Origin: Ectocarpus siliculosus
Taxonomy: Eukaryota > Sar > Phaeophyceae > Ectocarpales > Ectocarpaceae
Direction of reading: 5' to 3'
Assembly: GCA_000310025.1 (NCBI GenBank)
Contig: FN649748.1
Location: 2,389,959 to 2,436,974 of the forward strand
DNA length: 47,016 nt
A program made the position numbers and the translations under genes. Shown here one piece after another: positions 24,501 to 36,185 of the stretch; positions within the stretch are counted from its first letter, which is position 1, and the number at the start of each line of letters is the position of its first letter. The notes under the pieces were generated by a model that was given only the letters and a program-made list of their open reading frames with translations, was not told where the DNA came from and made no database searches.

Positions 24501-27500
24501 TCTAATGGTTTTGGTTTCGGCTTCTACAACTGGTGTACAAAGCTCTGTTTCAACACAATCGATCTCAGAGCTGTAGTATTCAGATTTGATAGCCGGTTGC
24601 CGCTTGGTTGCTAAAAACATCTTCGCCCATTCCTGATACCGAAGATATGCTTGTGCTTGCCGGGCACGTGGCTTGGAATTGCGGTAGCATGACAGGGACA
24701 TAAAGTCTCCTAGAGAGCGTCGCGACTGCCATTGGTCTATCCCTTCCCAGAAGACGAGACGACTTATGTATGTACCCGAACGATGGGTGTATTGAAGATG
24801 GCATCTAAAGATCAATCTCGTAAATATATGCAAGGAGAGGGGTCGTGCGAGATGGATAGAGTTACTCTTGCAAGGAGTAGGAATCCTCTCTTCGTGTGCA
24901 CCAGAGATAGATGAGAGTATTTATTTCATCCCAGTGGGAGATGAGATGCCGTCATACACGCCCCTCGCATGACTTTGCGGAGACCGACGATATCCCGAAC
25001 GAATGTCTTCTTGTACCTGCATCAGATTGCCATCAGCTGCGCGACATCATCTCCAAGCCCTCACGGACCGAACACAAGCACCAACACGAGCAACGACGAT
25101 GACCTCGACGAGAACGTGTGTGACGTGACGTGCAGTGCGTGTTCCTCCAACTCGTACGCCCGCTTCCACACCATGACCGAATCCGAGTCGTACTGCCCAT
25201 GGGACGTTCAAGGGTACGAGAGGGAGAGAAGGGGCCGGGTGTTCGTCGAGGCGCTGAAGACAGCCAAGGATGGCACGACCATCAAGGTCTGTACACGAAT
25301 CACGGTGGCCGGCAACATTTTCTCCGGAGCCGTCAGGATCGTTGGCACCTCTCGCGGCCGGCTCGAGCTGCAGGATGGCGCTCTCTTTGTGAGGAACGCA
25401 TCCAGTGTATGTACCCAGCCAAGGTTTTGTTCGGCAGTGAAACGTACCTGATGCGAGCGTGAGAAAGATGATACATTCATCCGGGTGCTGTCGTATTGAA
25501 GCCCCACGATTTTCCCCCTAAACGTCATGCAACAAACATCGTTCTACCACCACAATCTGCGATCTCGACCATGAAGTTGGATAGGAGACAAAGACGATGC
25601 AATGTACAAAATGTGCTCGCTGGTCACAACACTGCAAAGTTGTGCGGTGGAGGCCGAACGCGACAATATCAATATCTCTCAGTGTTGCTGTACTACAGTA
25701 TCCAGCACGATGGCGTGAGCAGTACTGCTGATCGCTTAACGAACCGTCGCCCCGGTGATTTCTAGACAGTAGCCCTCTTTACGGGCTCCCACACAATCTT
25801 GTATATGGATTCACTGTTATAAAAGTGAATATTTGACTGATATAACAGTGAGTTGACTGTTATAACAGTCGGCTCACTCCTATAACAGTCATCATTATTT
25901 CACAGTTATGACAGTCAGTTCATTCACTTTCATAAGAGTCAGCTGACTCTTATGAAAGTGAGGTGTTAGTTCACACACTGTTATAATAGTCAGCTGACTC
26001 TTATGAAAGTGAGGTGGGTGCACATTACTAACAGTCAGTTTGGGGACTTTTATAAATGTGAAACGACTATCAGCTGACCATTATGAAAGTGAGGTGTCAG
26101 TTCAAACACTGTTGCTACGGTCAGCTGACTCTTATGAAAGTGAGGGTGGGTGCACATCACTAACAGTCAGTTTGGGGACTTATATTAAAGTAAACGACTG
26201 TCGTGTAAGTCACCTTTAACAGCCAGGCGGTAAAAATGACTTTGATTTTGGAGCAGTTCTGCAGCTCTCATCAAGAAACGGAACGATGGGACGAGCACAT
26301 ACTTGCCCAAGCGCATCACTCTTATGAAAGTGATAAATAGTCGCTGTTATATGGGTGCTCCTCACTTTCATAACAGTGCTCCTCACCGTTGTAAGAATGA
26401 CAGTTCACTGTTATAACAGTGAATCCATTTACACGATAATGTGGGAACCCCCCACTTTAGGAAATACCATCGGTACCGGGTGGACACGAAGAGATTATCG
26501 CCGAAGTCTGTTTCCTTCGAATGTATTCACGCTGCTTCCGCAGCAACTGGGTTTCAAAAGCCATCCACAGTCTTAGCGCGCGTCCCACCTTCTATGCGAA
26601 AGGGAATAGTGCGACAGTACGGGCCCGCAGATAAGAAACGTCACAATCGGGTCGAGCCTCAATCCTGTATTTTGGGTCCAACGACTAGGCGAAGTCGTCC
26701 ACTTTTTACAAGGCATTTCTTATTCCTTTGGACTATCCTCCTATGTAGGTGTCTTTTTTCTTTTTTCGTGTATTTTCTTATTCGCTTAGAATACAACAAC
26801 ACACCAAACGGTCATGCCGCAGTGACCAGATAGAAAGATCGATGTGGCGAAACTATCCACTCTCCCTCCTGGGAAGAAAAATGCACTGTTCAGCTAGGTA
26901 GGGGAATGGGAGCACGGAAGGAGCAGCAGTGGGACGTTTCACATTGGACACGCTCCTCCACCTACCCCGTGTTTCTTATGTCGTGGGGGTATCGTACAAT
27001 CATCTTTCTTATTGGGACATTTGCTACGTTGTGGCCGAGACTAACCTGTGTTTCTTAGCCCATTTTTCATATTTTTCGTAAGAATTTGAGCGCAGTTTTT
27101 TTAACAGAATTCCCGTACTGTATTGTGTCCACGAGATAAACCCAAACGAGATAGTGTATGGGTAAGTGCCAACACGCTATCGAGTCGTGCTTGGTTGGTG
27201 GCGTGCCCCAAGAGAATATTCGAGCCTACAGTGTCTATTGTTCCAGTACATCGGAGGGCAGATGCAAAAAGCAAGATTCACTCCATACTGTAGACCTCGT
27301 GCTTTTGCCAGAGACATGTAGCCAGACGTGCCCGACTCGTGACATCGAATATTTGTCTAACTGGTACCCCGATACCCTCTGTGGGGTTTATTTGTGATTC
27401 GCGAACGGACCCATCGACTTCAGCTGAGGGAACCATGCATTTTGAGAGGCCTCAGCTTGAACCGCATGGCGCACGTGTTAGATGAGGCATTCATGGACCA

Positions 27501-28909
27501 CTTTGGCGACGAGATCGAGGACGAATTGCCGATGCTCACAGGCCCGGCAGTGTTCATCGGGGCCGACGCGCTGCTGCAAAATTGCACGTGAGAAGGGTGC
27601 TATGAAGTCGTGGTTGAATGAAGACGATGCGCAAGGGTTTGCTTTGAGAAGGTCAAGTGCGACGTATGTCCCAAAGGTAGCGGTGTGACGGGAGCGATGT
27701 ACTGTTAGTGCCGCGTATCTTGTCCTAATGAGACATGATTCACATGCTGCTTTCCGTCAAAGTGCGCTCTACATCCTTAGTACCCTCGGCATCATGGCAA
27801 GAGAATGACATAATAACTGTCTTTTGAAACCTATCAAGGAGACCCCATTTGGTGTCCCATCTTTCGTTTTCTGACACTTGGCTTACCACGACCGGTAATA
27901 TCCGAAACATCTGGCTCCCTGTGTGCTGACAATGACGAGTATACAGGCCTTCATTGATTGACTTTACACGCACACACACGCCGACCCACAGTCTTTCTCG
28001 CACAAATGCCCTCAACAGATTCGGTGGGTGCCCGCTAGGCTCGGGCGTGGAGCTGAAATTTGGGCGACTCGTGGCTCGCGGCAACACGTTCCAGGATTCG
28101 ACGGCCGGCCTGGTAGTGGACCCACTGCCAGAAAATTCCCACGGCCGCAAAACGACCGTCCACGTGATACGCAACCACTTCGTTGGATGCGACTCATGGT
28201 AAGACATACGCTGTGGAGACGTGGTAGATTTTGCGAAAGCCTGTCGCTGTACAATGTTGTGACTGGGCGAAGCTTCCAGAGAAACCGTGGTATACGTAGG
28301 CAGTAACCGATCACCGCGTTACAGGCACGCGGGCGCAGTAGCGCATACCAAATTTAGATCAAGAGTGGCGGATGGGAAGCGCCCGCGAGACGGCCCTGCT
28401 TCGTATTCACTCGAAGGCGGTGATTGGTGCGAAGCGATAAGTTTGTGACGAATCCATGCCAATGGCGGCTAGTGTGGGTAGCCTACACGGACTGACTAGA
28501 AACCAGATTCGATCCATGCGAGAGTATGCAGTAGGTTGGGGATCGGTCCAGATACTGGTCGTGCGGCAGGATGCTTGGTTTGAAACAGTGGGCGGGTCGT
28601 CATCGCAACGGATGGTGATGTGTTGCGTATGCCACATGACCTCGTCGCTAGTTTTGAATTTCTTGAAGGAATCCATGAGTATCACTCGTCAACGCCGCCT
28701 ACCATGGTGATCCAGCTCGAAATCATGACGACTCACTTCCCGCCGGGAATCTCTTTTTGTCTCTTTTCTCACTTTTTCTCGACCCGATGACCAGGGGCAT
28801 TGGGAAAGGGCCGGCCCGTCACCACCTACAGGACAACGACGCCGTTATGAGAACCAACACTTTCTCGGCCAACGGTGACGGTGCAATCCGTGATTTCTAC
28901 GCGGATTGA
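21565..28909 (+). CDS. F-box / beta-helix protein, copy A (618 aa, 9 exons)
   Basis: Nine exons join in one frame: 21565-21800, 22157-22295, 22680-22813, 23316-23468, 24053-24407, 25026-25406, 27424-27587, 28019-28198 and 28795-28909 (stop). They total 1857 nt, 618 residues. Residues ~56-99 look like an F-box (LPCSDLGASNLISKAW and ESLWRPF). Residues 135-166 hold a cysteine cluster (CSLC, then TCSRVCESC, then C166) that may bind zinc. Residues ~208-260 join LAR to WGSEEGFQAEM and a basic helix. From about residue 400 short turns repeat (GRLELQDGALFVRNA, GPAVFIGADALLQNC, GRLVARGNTFQDS, RNHFVGC, NTFSANGDGAIRD), as in right-handed parallel beta-helix proteins. F-box plus beta-helix recalls animal FBXO11, an SCF ubiquitin-ligase substrate receptor; that role is inferred here. 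The start is the first ATG before the F-box. Intron 6 carries two mobile elements. Confidence 0.8.
24458..24526. mobile_element. Palindromic hairpin element in intron 5 of copy A
   Basis: The inner 38 nt (24473-24510) form a perfect palindrome around CTAGTCAGCGCTGACTAG. Imperfect arms extend it to TAGAAGCCGAAAT on the left and TTTCGGCTTCTA on the right. Copy B lacks it at the matching position (about 33200-33225). The same core occurs in the foldback element at 35826-36185, and half of the arm occurs at 2389-2430. Confidence 0.8.
25782..26454. mobile_element. 673-bp foldback/MITE element with CTTTA target duplication
   Basis: Comparison with copy B (about 35150) gives the empty site CCCTCTTTAGGAA. 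In copy A the insert is flanked by CTTTA at 25777-25781 and 26455-26459. Imperfect terminal inverted repeats of about 40 bp contain CTCCCACA or TTCCCACA and then ATGGATTCACTGTTATAA. The interior is a mesh of short palindromes (CACTGTTATAACAGTG, TCAGCTGACTCTTATGAAAG) present many times. There is no coding capacity. It sits in intron 6 of the F-box gene. Confidence 0.85.
26615..27120. mobile_element. ~506-bp MITE with CAGTACGGG ends
   Basis: Present in copy A and absent from copy B (B reads GAATAGTGCTGTTGTG at about 35310). Short terminal inverted repeats CAGTACGGG / CCCGTACTG border it, with TA on the right and GA on the left. Together with the near-TA empty site in B, this fits TA-target insertion as in Tc1/mariner-type MITEs. 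The termini are short, so the family assignment is tentative. Confidence 0.6.
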
Positions 28910-29050
28910 CCGCCAGGGACTTGACCGTAGTGGGCAGCAGTAGAGATGGAGTCATGTATTTCTTCACGAGAGGACGCTGGATTTCATTTGTCATGGGGCT
29001 CGCCCCTCCAAACCTGTCCAGGCCACCCCGTGTTGCCTACAACACACGCA

Positions 29051-30149
29051 TGAAAATGACGGCGGAGCCCCATCGGTGCATGGGGCGGTAGATTTCAACT
29101 CCGATCGGCCTGTGGCCTCAAGATTGCATACTTCAGTACGGCGCCAGAGAGGTTTGTTTCCGGTACGAAAGTTCTCCCTACCATGGGTCGAGGTGGGAAA
29201 TCGCGTTCCTGTTCTGGCCATCCGACCTCCGTCAACTTCAAAGGATACATGCGAGTCGATTGTATCTCAGTTGCAGCCAGAACAACTTCATTCCGGTGCC
29301 CGCGTCTTTGGAGGCAAATATCACATGACATTTTGAGCACTGCATGCGGATGATATGTCGTGGCTTGTACAAGGCCAACGACATGAAGAGCGAGCGGACT
29401 CTTTCGACGGTAGTCATCAGATTATTCGTTGGTACAGGCATGGGGCGATTTTTCGTGGAGTAATTTTGTGTGAAATGATCCATGGGATGGACCTTTGCCG
29501 ACTCAGGTGCGGCGCTATTAGCCCCACGACCGCGGGAGAGATCGAACACGCATCGGGCCTGGGAGGAGCGCTGAGAGAGCGAACTGCTGTTCGTATTAGA
29601 TTCGTCCCCCAATTGTTTCGGAAGGTCTGATTCGCCGGATATGAGCAAACGGCCTTTATACACGAAAGTGTCAGAAAGTAGGCTCGCCTTGTTTCACATA
29701 TGCCTTGGCAGCCCATCTTCACTTCCTTGCTAGGCAAAGTTCACATGTTTCGCTCGAATTTTTCCCACTACATCCTTGTGAAGCACCCCGGACAGACGGA
29801 ATATGGCCCCCAAACGTGGGATCCACATATCCCCATGTCCTTATCCTCGGTATGGCAGAGATCGCAGCGAGTGACAGACTTGCGTATTCAAAGCTTAACC
29901 GACCAAAGTTTGCATTCATTATGTGCTATCACAGAACATGGGCATGAATCCTCGGGACCAATCAGACAACTGCGGGCACCAATTACAAATAGTCTATTGC
30001 AGTCATTCCTGCCTGCGTTCCTCCCAGCGGAGTTCAGAACGCGAGTTCCAAATTGTGATTTTCAAACACCCTCGACGCGCACACTGAAATGCGCTGACCG
30101 TGCATAGACGGAGCGTGGCAGTGAAACCGTGAAATGCCTTTGCATACAT
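29051..30149. other. Spacer between duplication units
   Basis: This is unique sequence between units A and B. No recognised gene; a plus-strand frame at 29700-30107 (135 codons) has no familiar domain or splice context. The spacer ends where the repeated GACAGGGGGCCTGCGAAGC block of unit B begins. Confidence 0.5.
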
Positions 30150-33100
30150 TCTGGACAGGGGGCCTGCGAAGCGGGGTTCACCGGGGGTACCTTCAAATCA
30201 TATATTCCCGCCGCATGAAACACGACACCCCCACCGTTCGAAACACGACATGAGACACACCAGCCAACACCGTGAGCAGCGCACCTCTTTCTCCGAACTC
30301 AACCCTCCCCCCCTCACCCGAAGGGATCGATGCCACCGCGACGAATGCATATGATTACGCGTGCCTCAAAGTCGCGTGGAGAAGCAGCTGGCTTGAGCAA
30401 CGCTGTCTCGTCTCTACAGACCAGGTCCGGTTCCCCCGCGGCAACAACAAACGCCCGCAGCAGGCGCTCGACTCACTCACAATACCTGGGCTGTTCCCGA
30501 TGCTCGATGATGCGGTTGCCGGCGACATCCTGGCCTACCTCCCTTACAGTGATCTCGGGGTCAGGTGAGTGGCTGATTTCGAAAGGGAGACTGCCATGTG
30601 TGTGGTCCAACTACAATTTAGGCATGTGCCCAGTGCTGCTGGAATGAAACGCAAGACAGAGCGTACTCGCGATGGCCACGGAAACGATTGCTGTTTGAAT
30701 GCTATAGCTAGCTGTCATCATAGCCTAGTCTGGTAATGACTGTTTGGACATCATCGGGGCTTCTCCAAATGATGCCGAACGTGCTCCTCACATGGTGTTC
30801 CGGGGGAATACCCATGACATATGACGATGTGGTACCCCCCCTAGTTCTTCACGGGCCCTCCCTCCCGCTCCTATCCCAACGGTCAAATTTCAAAATTTGA
30901 AACATTCCATGCACAGCAACCTGATCAGCAAGGCGTGGTTGGCGCCCAACGAGAACGAGTCACTCTGGCGCCCGTTTCTTTCTACGGTGGATCCCATCTC
31001 GATCTTAGGGCCAGCTAAGCTTTCGGAGCTCGCTGAGCAGTTCACGTGCCGACAGGTGGGAGAAATTCAATGTCTGTGTACATTACTGCACCAAGGTGTT
31101 CAATGTTGAGACGGTTCATTCACAGCGAAGTAGAGTTGAATATTGAGAAGCTTACCTTCTCCACCTTAGATGGTAAGCAGGTGCTGAAAGCTGGAGTCAA
31201 TGTTGTATGCGCGCGCTCTGTCGATGTTGTTGCTATCTCCGATCGACGCTTGAAGTATTTCCAGCCTACGCCACAGTGAAGGCGAGACAGGCACTCCTCA
31301 AGTGACACCACTGTGAAACTGTACGCCTTTCATATCGATCTGTGGTCGTTTTCATCCGTGCAATAGGTGCTGTCATTTTATTGTGCCGTCTATGCCCGAC
31401 CTGACAGGTTGTGACCCAGCTTTCACTCCCCTTACGCTCGCTGTGCCGGGACCCAACGAGCGGGTTCTTCACTGTGACGTGCTCCAGGGTGTGCGAGCCT
31501 TGCTTCGGAACGGACACCCGCGTCAAGATGTGTAGCCTCAGGTAAACTCCCGTCTACCGTTGTTGGTTGCGGCTATTGATATTTGTCCTTTGCCAACACA
31601 ACGCAAAATCTTGTTTGAGCAACGAAGAGATTCAGTATGGGTCGCCGTGCTGCACAATGGACAAGGGTTGGCCATGACTTATGTTTTCTTTATGTAGTCG
31701 ATTGGTCAACTGGAATTCCCTCCAGTACCAGATGATAAAGGCCTCCTTGAGCACGATCCTACCGTTGCTTGGTTCAAGCGGGCCGAATTATTATGGCATA
31801 TATGGCATGGTCGCCGGACTCGACCAGCCGCTAATCATCACATTTATGTGGCTACATCACGATCCAACCCCGTCTTGTTCATTTTTTTTGCCCGGACATG
31901 ATGGGTATTCTTCACCCACTGCTAGTTTGCAAAAGGCTGGGACACGGCTAACCATTCTTGGAAACTCTGCACGTAACAGAAGCGCATACCACATGTTGCT
32001 TGGTCCAATGCCCCACGACAACCATTGATTGCCTGCCGCCCACCCGGTTCTTTCACATGTATCGCCCGATAGTTTCGCGAAGCACCATTTTCTTCTCAGC
32101 AGCTCTCAGGCGGCCCGGCTTCCCACGCTTCATGTAGACAAGGCCTATGAGACAGGCTTGCCAGGGGTGGAAAGATTCAGCCACAACAAGAGAAGCATCA
32201 CACGGACGACGTGCAGCGCTGGGAAGTCGTCCGCCTTGGCTAGGTTCGTTGCAGGCCTATTGTGCGACTGTCTGGTTCTCTCATTGTGGAGCTCGAAAAT
32301 TATGATTATTGCCGGATCGAACATGTGTAGCTGGGTGACCTTGGGCACATCGCGCTATCAGTGATGGCTGCTGTTCAGCAGCTCGATGATGCTGACGATC
32401 CAATGTTAACACCAACACGTAGGTACGCTCGTGTTAAACACTCCGTCGGCAAGCGTAGAGGAAAAGTTTCACGATGCCCTCTACAAGTCCCATTGTCTGT
32501 ATGCTCCGCCCGTGATGGCGTACAGTAGGACTACGTGAGGTCTTCCTCTGGGTCCATATGCTATCGGCAGATTTTTCGATGTTTTGCGCGGGGGTTGACC
32601 TTGTCTTTGCGGTAGCTCATCCGCTTATGCTTTGCCTGTGCCTGTGTGTGAGTGTACGAAAGCTCAAACCCCAAGCAGAAACTGCAATCGATGCAAGTTT
32701 CAGAGCGTGAAACAAGTTGTGGCAGGGCGAACGATGGCGCAACTCATTTCTGTATAGCACAGCCCATGAGCGATGTCGAACACATCGGTGCAACAACCAA
32801 CTCTAACCAGTGTACTCTCAGGTGGGGCTCGGAAGAAGTTTTCCAAGCGGAGATGAGCGCCAGGAAGGGCAAGGCGGAGGCTGCACATCGAGCTCGCGTC
32901 GCCGCCTACGAAGCCGCGCAGGAGAGCATGGCCGGACGTGCCCCCCCCCTCCCCGAGACGCCGTCGGGGAAGAAGATTCGACATCGACATCACCTTCCGC
33001 TGAGCCATCTCCGCTCGAGAAACCAAAGCCCTACCCGTCCGCCCCTCGCATTTGCGGCCTTAGCGACGAAACGAATTTCGTGGGAGCGAACCAGCAAGAG

Positions 33101-35825
33101 TACCACCGCGTCCGAGGCGAGAAGTATGGGTACTATCAGATTGTCAACGACGCCTTCTTCGACGCTGGTCCGACGGTACGCGCGCCGCGTTGTGGTCAGT
33201 TTATGAGTTCGTGTAGCACTGTCTCACCACAGAATCAATCCTAGAGCTATTTAGATTTGGTAACCGGTATGCCACTGGGTTGCACAAATGATCTATGCCC
33301 ATTCCTGACACCGAAGATTCTAGTGCTTGCCGGGCACGTGGCTTGGAATTTCAATAGCATCGCAGGGAAAGATAGTCCCCCAGGAGAACGTCGCGATGGC
33401 CATTGGCCGATCCCTTCCCAGGTAACGGCACGACTAAATATCAAGACGGTGGGTGTTTTGAAAATGACATCTGAAGATCGATCTCTCGTATCTGGAAGGA
33501 GGGTGCTCGTGCAAGATGGGGCTATTCTTCCAAGGCGTAGGAACCGCCTCAGTGTGCACCATGGACGAGAGTACTTTCATTCCATGAGGAGGTCGACGAT
33601 GCCATCATCGCTGGACAATCACTGACGGTAGTCGGCAGGACGTACGTTCAATTCACAGTTCATCAAGCATTGGAGTGCCTGCCCCTTACACATTGGCTGC
33701 TTCAAAGTATCCCATACATATACCGTACGCTATGAATAGTTCTGATGAAACGACACCTGCAGTATCAACTTTCGCGCTCGAGATGGCGACATGATCGGGC
33801 CGCAAGCTGACCCAAGGCGGAATCATATTTGTCATTCATCTCCAATAGTGGCGCCAGGTGTAGAGTAGGCCGAGAAGTTGGCGTTCATACAGTAAGTTGA
33901 ATCTTGCAAGGGTTTTTGTAAACTCTTGATTGGCTCTATTATCGGATTTCCCAGGGTCATCGGGGGTCACACGGGCTTTGTGTGACCCGTGACAAACAGC
34001 CCCTCGCGATACAGCTCAACTCTGGCGTGCACACGTTGGCATGTATTTGTGCAAACCCGAGTGGGAAGTGAAAATTTAAGCGTTATGCTAATCTCCCCGG
34101 TTGTGCAAGTTAGCTAGGATCAAGTCTGCAAGGGACGGCAAGTCGCCGACTAGTCGAAAAGTAGCCCTGACCTTCTACACGTACGTCGATATGTTTGGGG
34201 CCGCTGATGTATCAATAGGTGGACCTTTGTGAAAATCAATTAGAAGCTCAGGGTCAGGCGTGATGAGGGCTTCATTTTGTGCCTTCTCCCCCAACTGGCG
34301 TTCTGGCCTTCGCCCCCAACTGGCGTCTACCGATGTTCTACATGCCCCTCGCATGATTTCGCGGAAACCGACGATATTTCCGAGCAAATCTCTTCTTGCT
34401 CCTGCATCAGATTGCTATCAGCTCCAAACCCTCACGGACCGGACACAAGCACCAACACGAGCAACAACGATGACCTCGACGAGAACGTGTGCGGCGCGTC
34501 ATGCAATTCGTGTTCCTCCAACTCGTACGCCCGCTTCCACACCATGACCGAATCCGAGTCGTACTGCCCATGGGACGTTCAAGGGTACGAGAGGGAGAGA
34601 AGGGGCCGGGCGTTCGTCGAGGCGCTGAAGACAGCCAAGGAGGGCACGACCATCAAGGTCTCTACACGAATCACGGTGGCCGGCAGCATTTACATCTCTG
34701 GAGCCATCAGGATCATTGGCACCTCTCGCGGCCGACTCGAGCTGCAGGATGGCGCTCTCTTTGTAAAGAACGCGTCCAGTGTATGTACCCAGCCAAGGTT
34801 TTGTTCGGCAGTGAAACGTACCTGATGCGAGCGTGAGAAAGATGATACATCCATCCGGGTGCATTTGTATTGATGGCCCACGCTATGTATTATAAACGAC
34901 ATGCAATGAACATCATTCTACCACCGCAATCTGCAATCTCGCCCATGAAATTGGATAGGAGACAAAGACGGTGCAATGCACAATAATGTGCTCGCTGGTC
35001 ACACAACACTGTAAAGTTGTGCGGTGGAGGCCGAACGCGACAATACCAATATCTCTCAGTGTTGCTGTACTACAGTATCCAGCACGATGGCGTGAGCAGT
35101 ATTGCTGATCGCTTAACGAACCGTCGCCCCGGTGATTTCTAGACATGAGCCCTCTTTAGGAAGTATCACCGGTACCGGGTGGACACGAAGAGATTGTCGC
35201 CGGAGCGTGTTTCCTTCAAATGTGTTTGCCTTGCTTTCGCAGACTCTGGGTTTCAAGATTTCACACCATCCACAGTCGTAGCTCGTGTCCCGCCTTCTAT
35301 GCGAAAGGGAATAGTGCTGTTGTGCCCACAACAGAGCCCGAAACGAGATAAATGCGTAAGGGTCAACACACTACGAGTCATGCTTGGTTGGTGGTGGGCG
35401 CCAAGAAAAAAATCGCGTGGAGTCTATTTGTCCAGTACATCGGAGGGCAGATGCAAAAACAAGATTCACTCCATACTGTAGACTTCGAGCTTTCGCCCGA
35501 AACATGTAGCCAAACGTGCCCGACCTGTGACATCTAACACTGATCCAACTTGTACCCCGATGCCCTGCGCGGGGTACATTCGCGATTCGCGAACGGACCC
35601 ATCGACTTTAGCTGAGGGAACCATACATCATGAGAGGCCTCAGCTTGAGCCGCATGGCGCACACCTTAGACCAGGAGTTCGAGAACCAGTCTCTGGCTAC
35701 TTTTACGAGGAGGGTGGGCCGATGCACGAAGGCCCAGCAGTGTTTGTCAGGACCGACACGCTGATGCACAATTGCACGTGAGAGATGTGCTCTGATTTCG
35801 CATGGTCGAATGAAGACGATGCGCA

Positions 35826-36185
35826 TCATCGAAAAAATTAGACCATCCGGCTAGTCAGCGCTGAGTAGCCGGATGGTCTAGTTCCGCGGATTAAAAGATA
35901 AGTCAGCGCTGACTAGCCGGATGGTCTAATTTTACCGATTAAAGGATACCCGCACGAGTTCGAACACCGGCCGGATCACTTTTCTTTGACTGAGCAGCCG
36001 CGTTTGGCGAGGGGTCCGTCCCCGGAGATCTCTACTCTCAATCCCAGTGATTAAGCTACGAACAGCCTCAAGCCCATGTGATCCGGCCGGGTGCTAACGA
36101 GCTCTGAGCATATCTTTTAATTCGCGGAACTAGACCATCCGGCTAGTCAGCGCTGACTAGCCGGATGGTCTAATTTTACCGATTA
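35826..36185. mobile_element. 360-bp foldback element with GCGCA target duplication
   Basis: Present in intron 7 of copy B and absent from copy A (A reads GATGCGCAAGGG at about 27626). GCGCA flanks it at 35821-35825 and 36186-36190. Each end carries a ~42-nt palindrome beginning TAGACCATCCGG: 35839-35880 has one mismatch and 36131-36172 is perfect. A third partial copy lies at 35901-35933. Nested inside is a second inverted repeat (GATCCGGCCGG arms) around a ~100-bp centre. Terminal inverted repeats run TNATCGNNAAAATTAGACC. No protein is encoded. Confidence 0.9.

Larger units (their letters stand above)
21390..29050 (+). repeat. Segmental duplication, unit A (~7.66 kb)
   Basis: It aligns in direct orientation with 30150-37665. 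The left edge falls near GACAGGGGGTCAGCGAAGCGG and the right edge about 140 bp beyond the stop codon of the duplicated gene (near ACAACACACGC). Exons and much of the intron sequence are shared. Differences are mostly discrete insertions, listed separately. Confidence 0.9.

Noticed and set aside
29700-30107. 135-codon frame in the spacer between duplication units
   Set aside because: No recognised domain or splice sites, and composition is like surrounding non-coding sequence.
35940-36090. tRNA gene or SINE inside the copy-B foldback element
   Set aside because: A TTCGAA-containing B-box-like site and a TAGCTTAATC A-box-like site exist, but the cloverleaf cannot be drawn and the TTCGAA lies in an inverted repeat.
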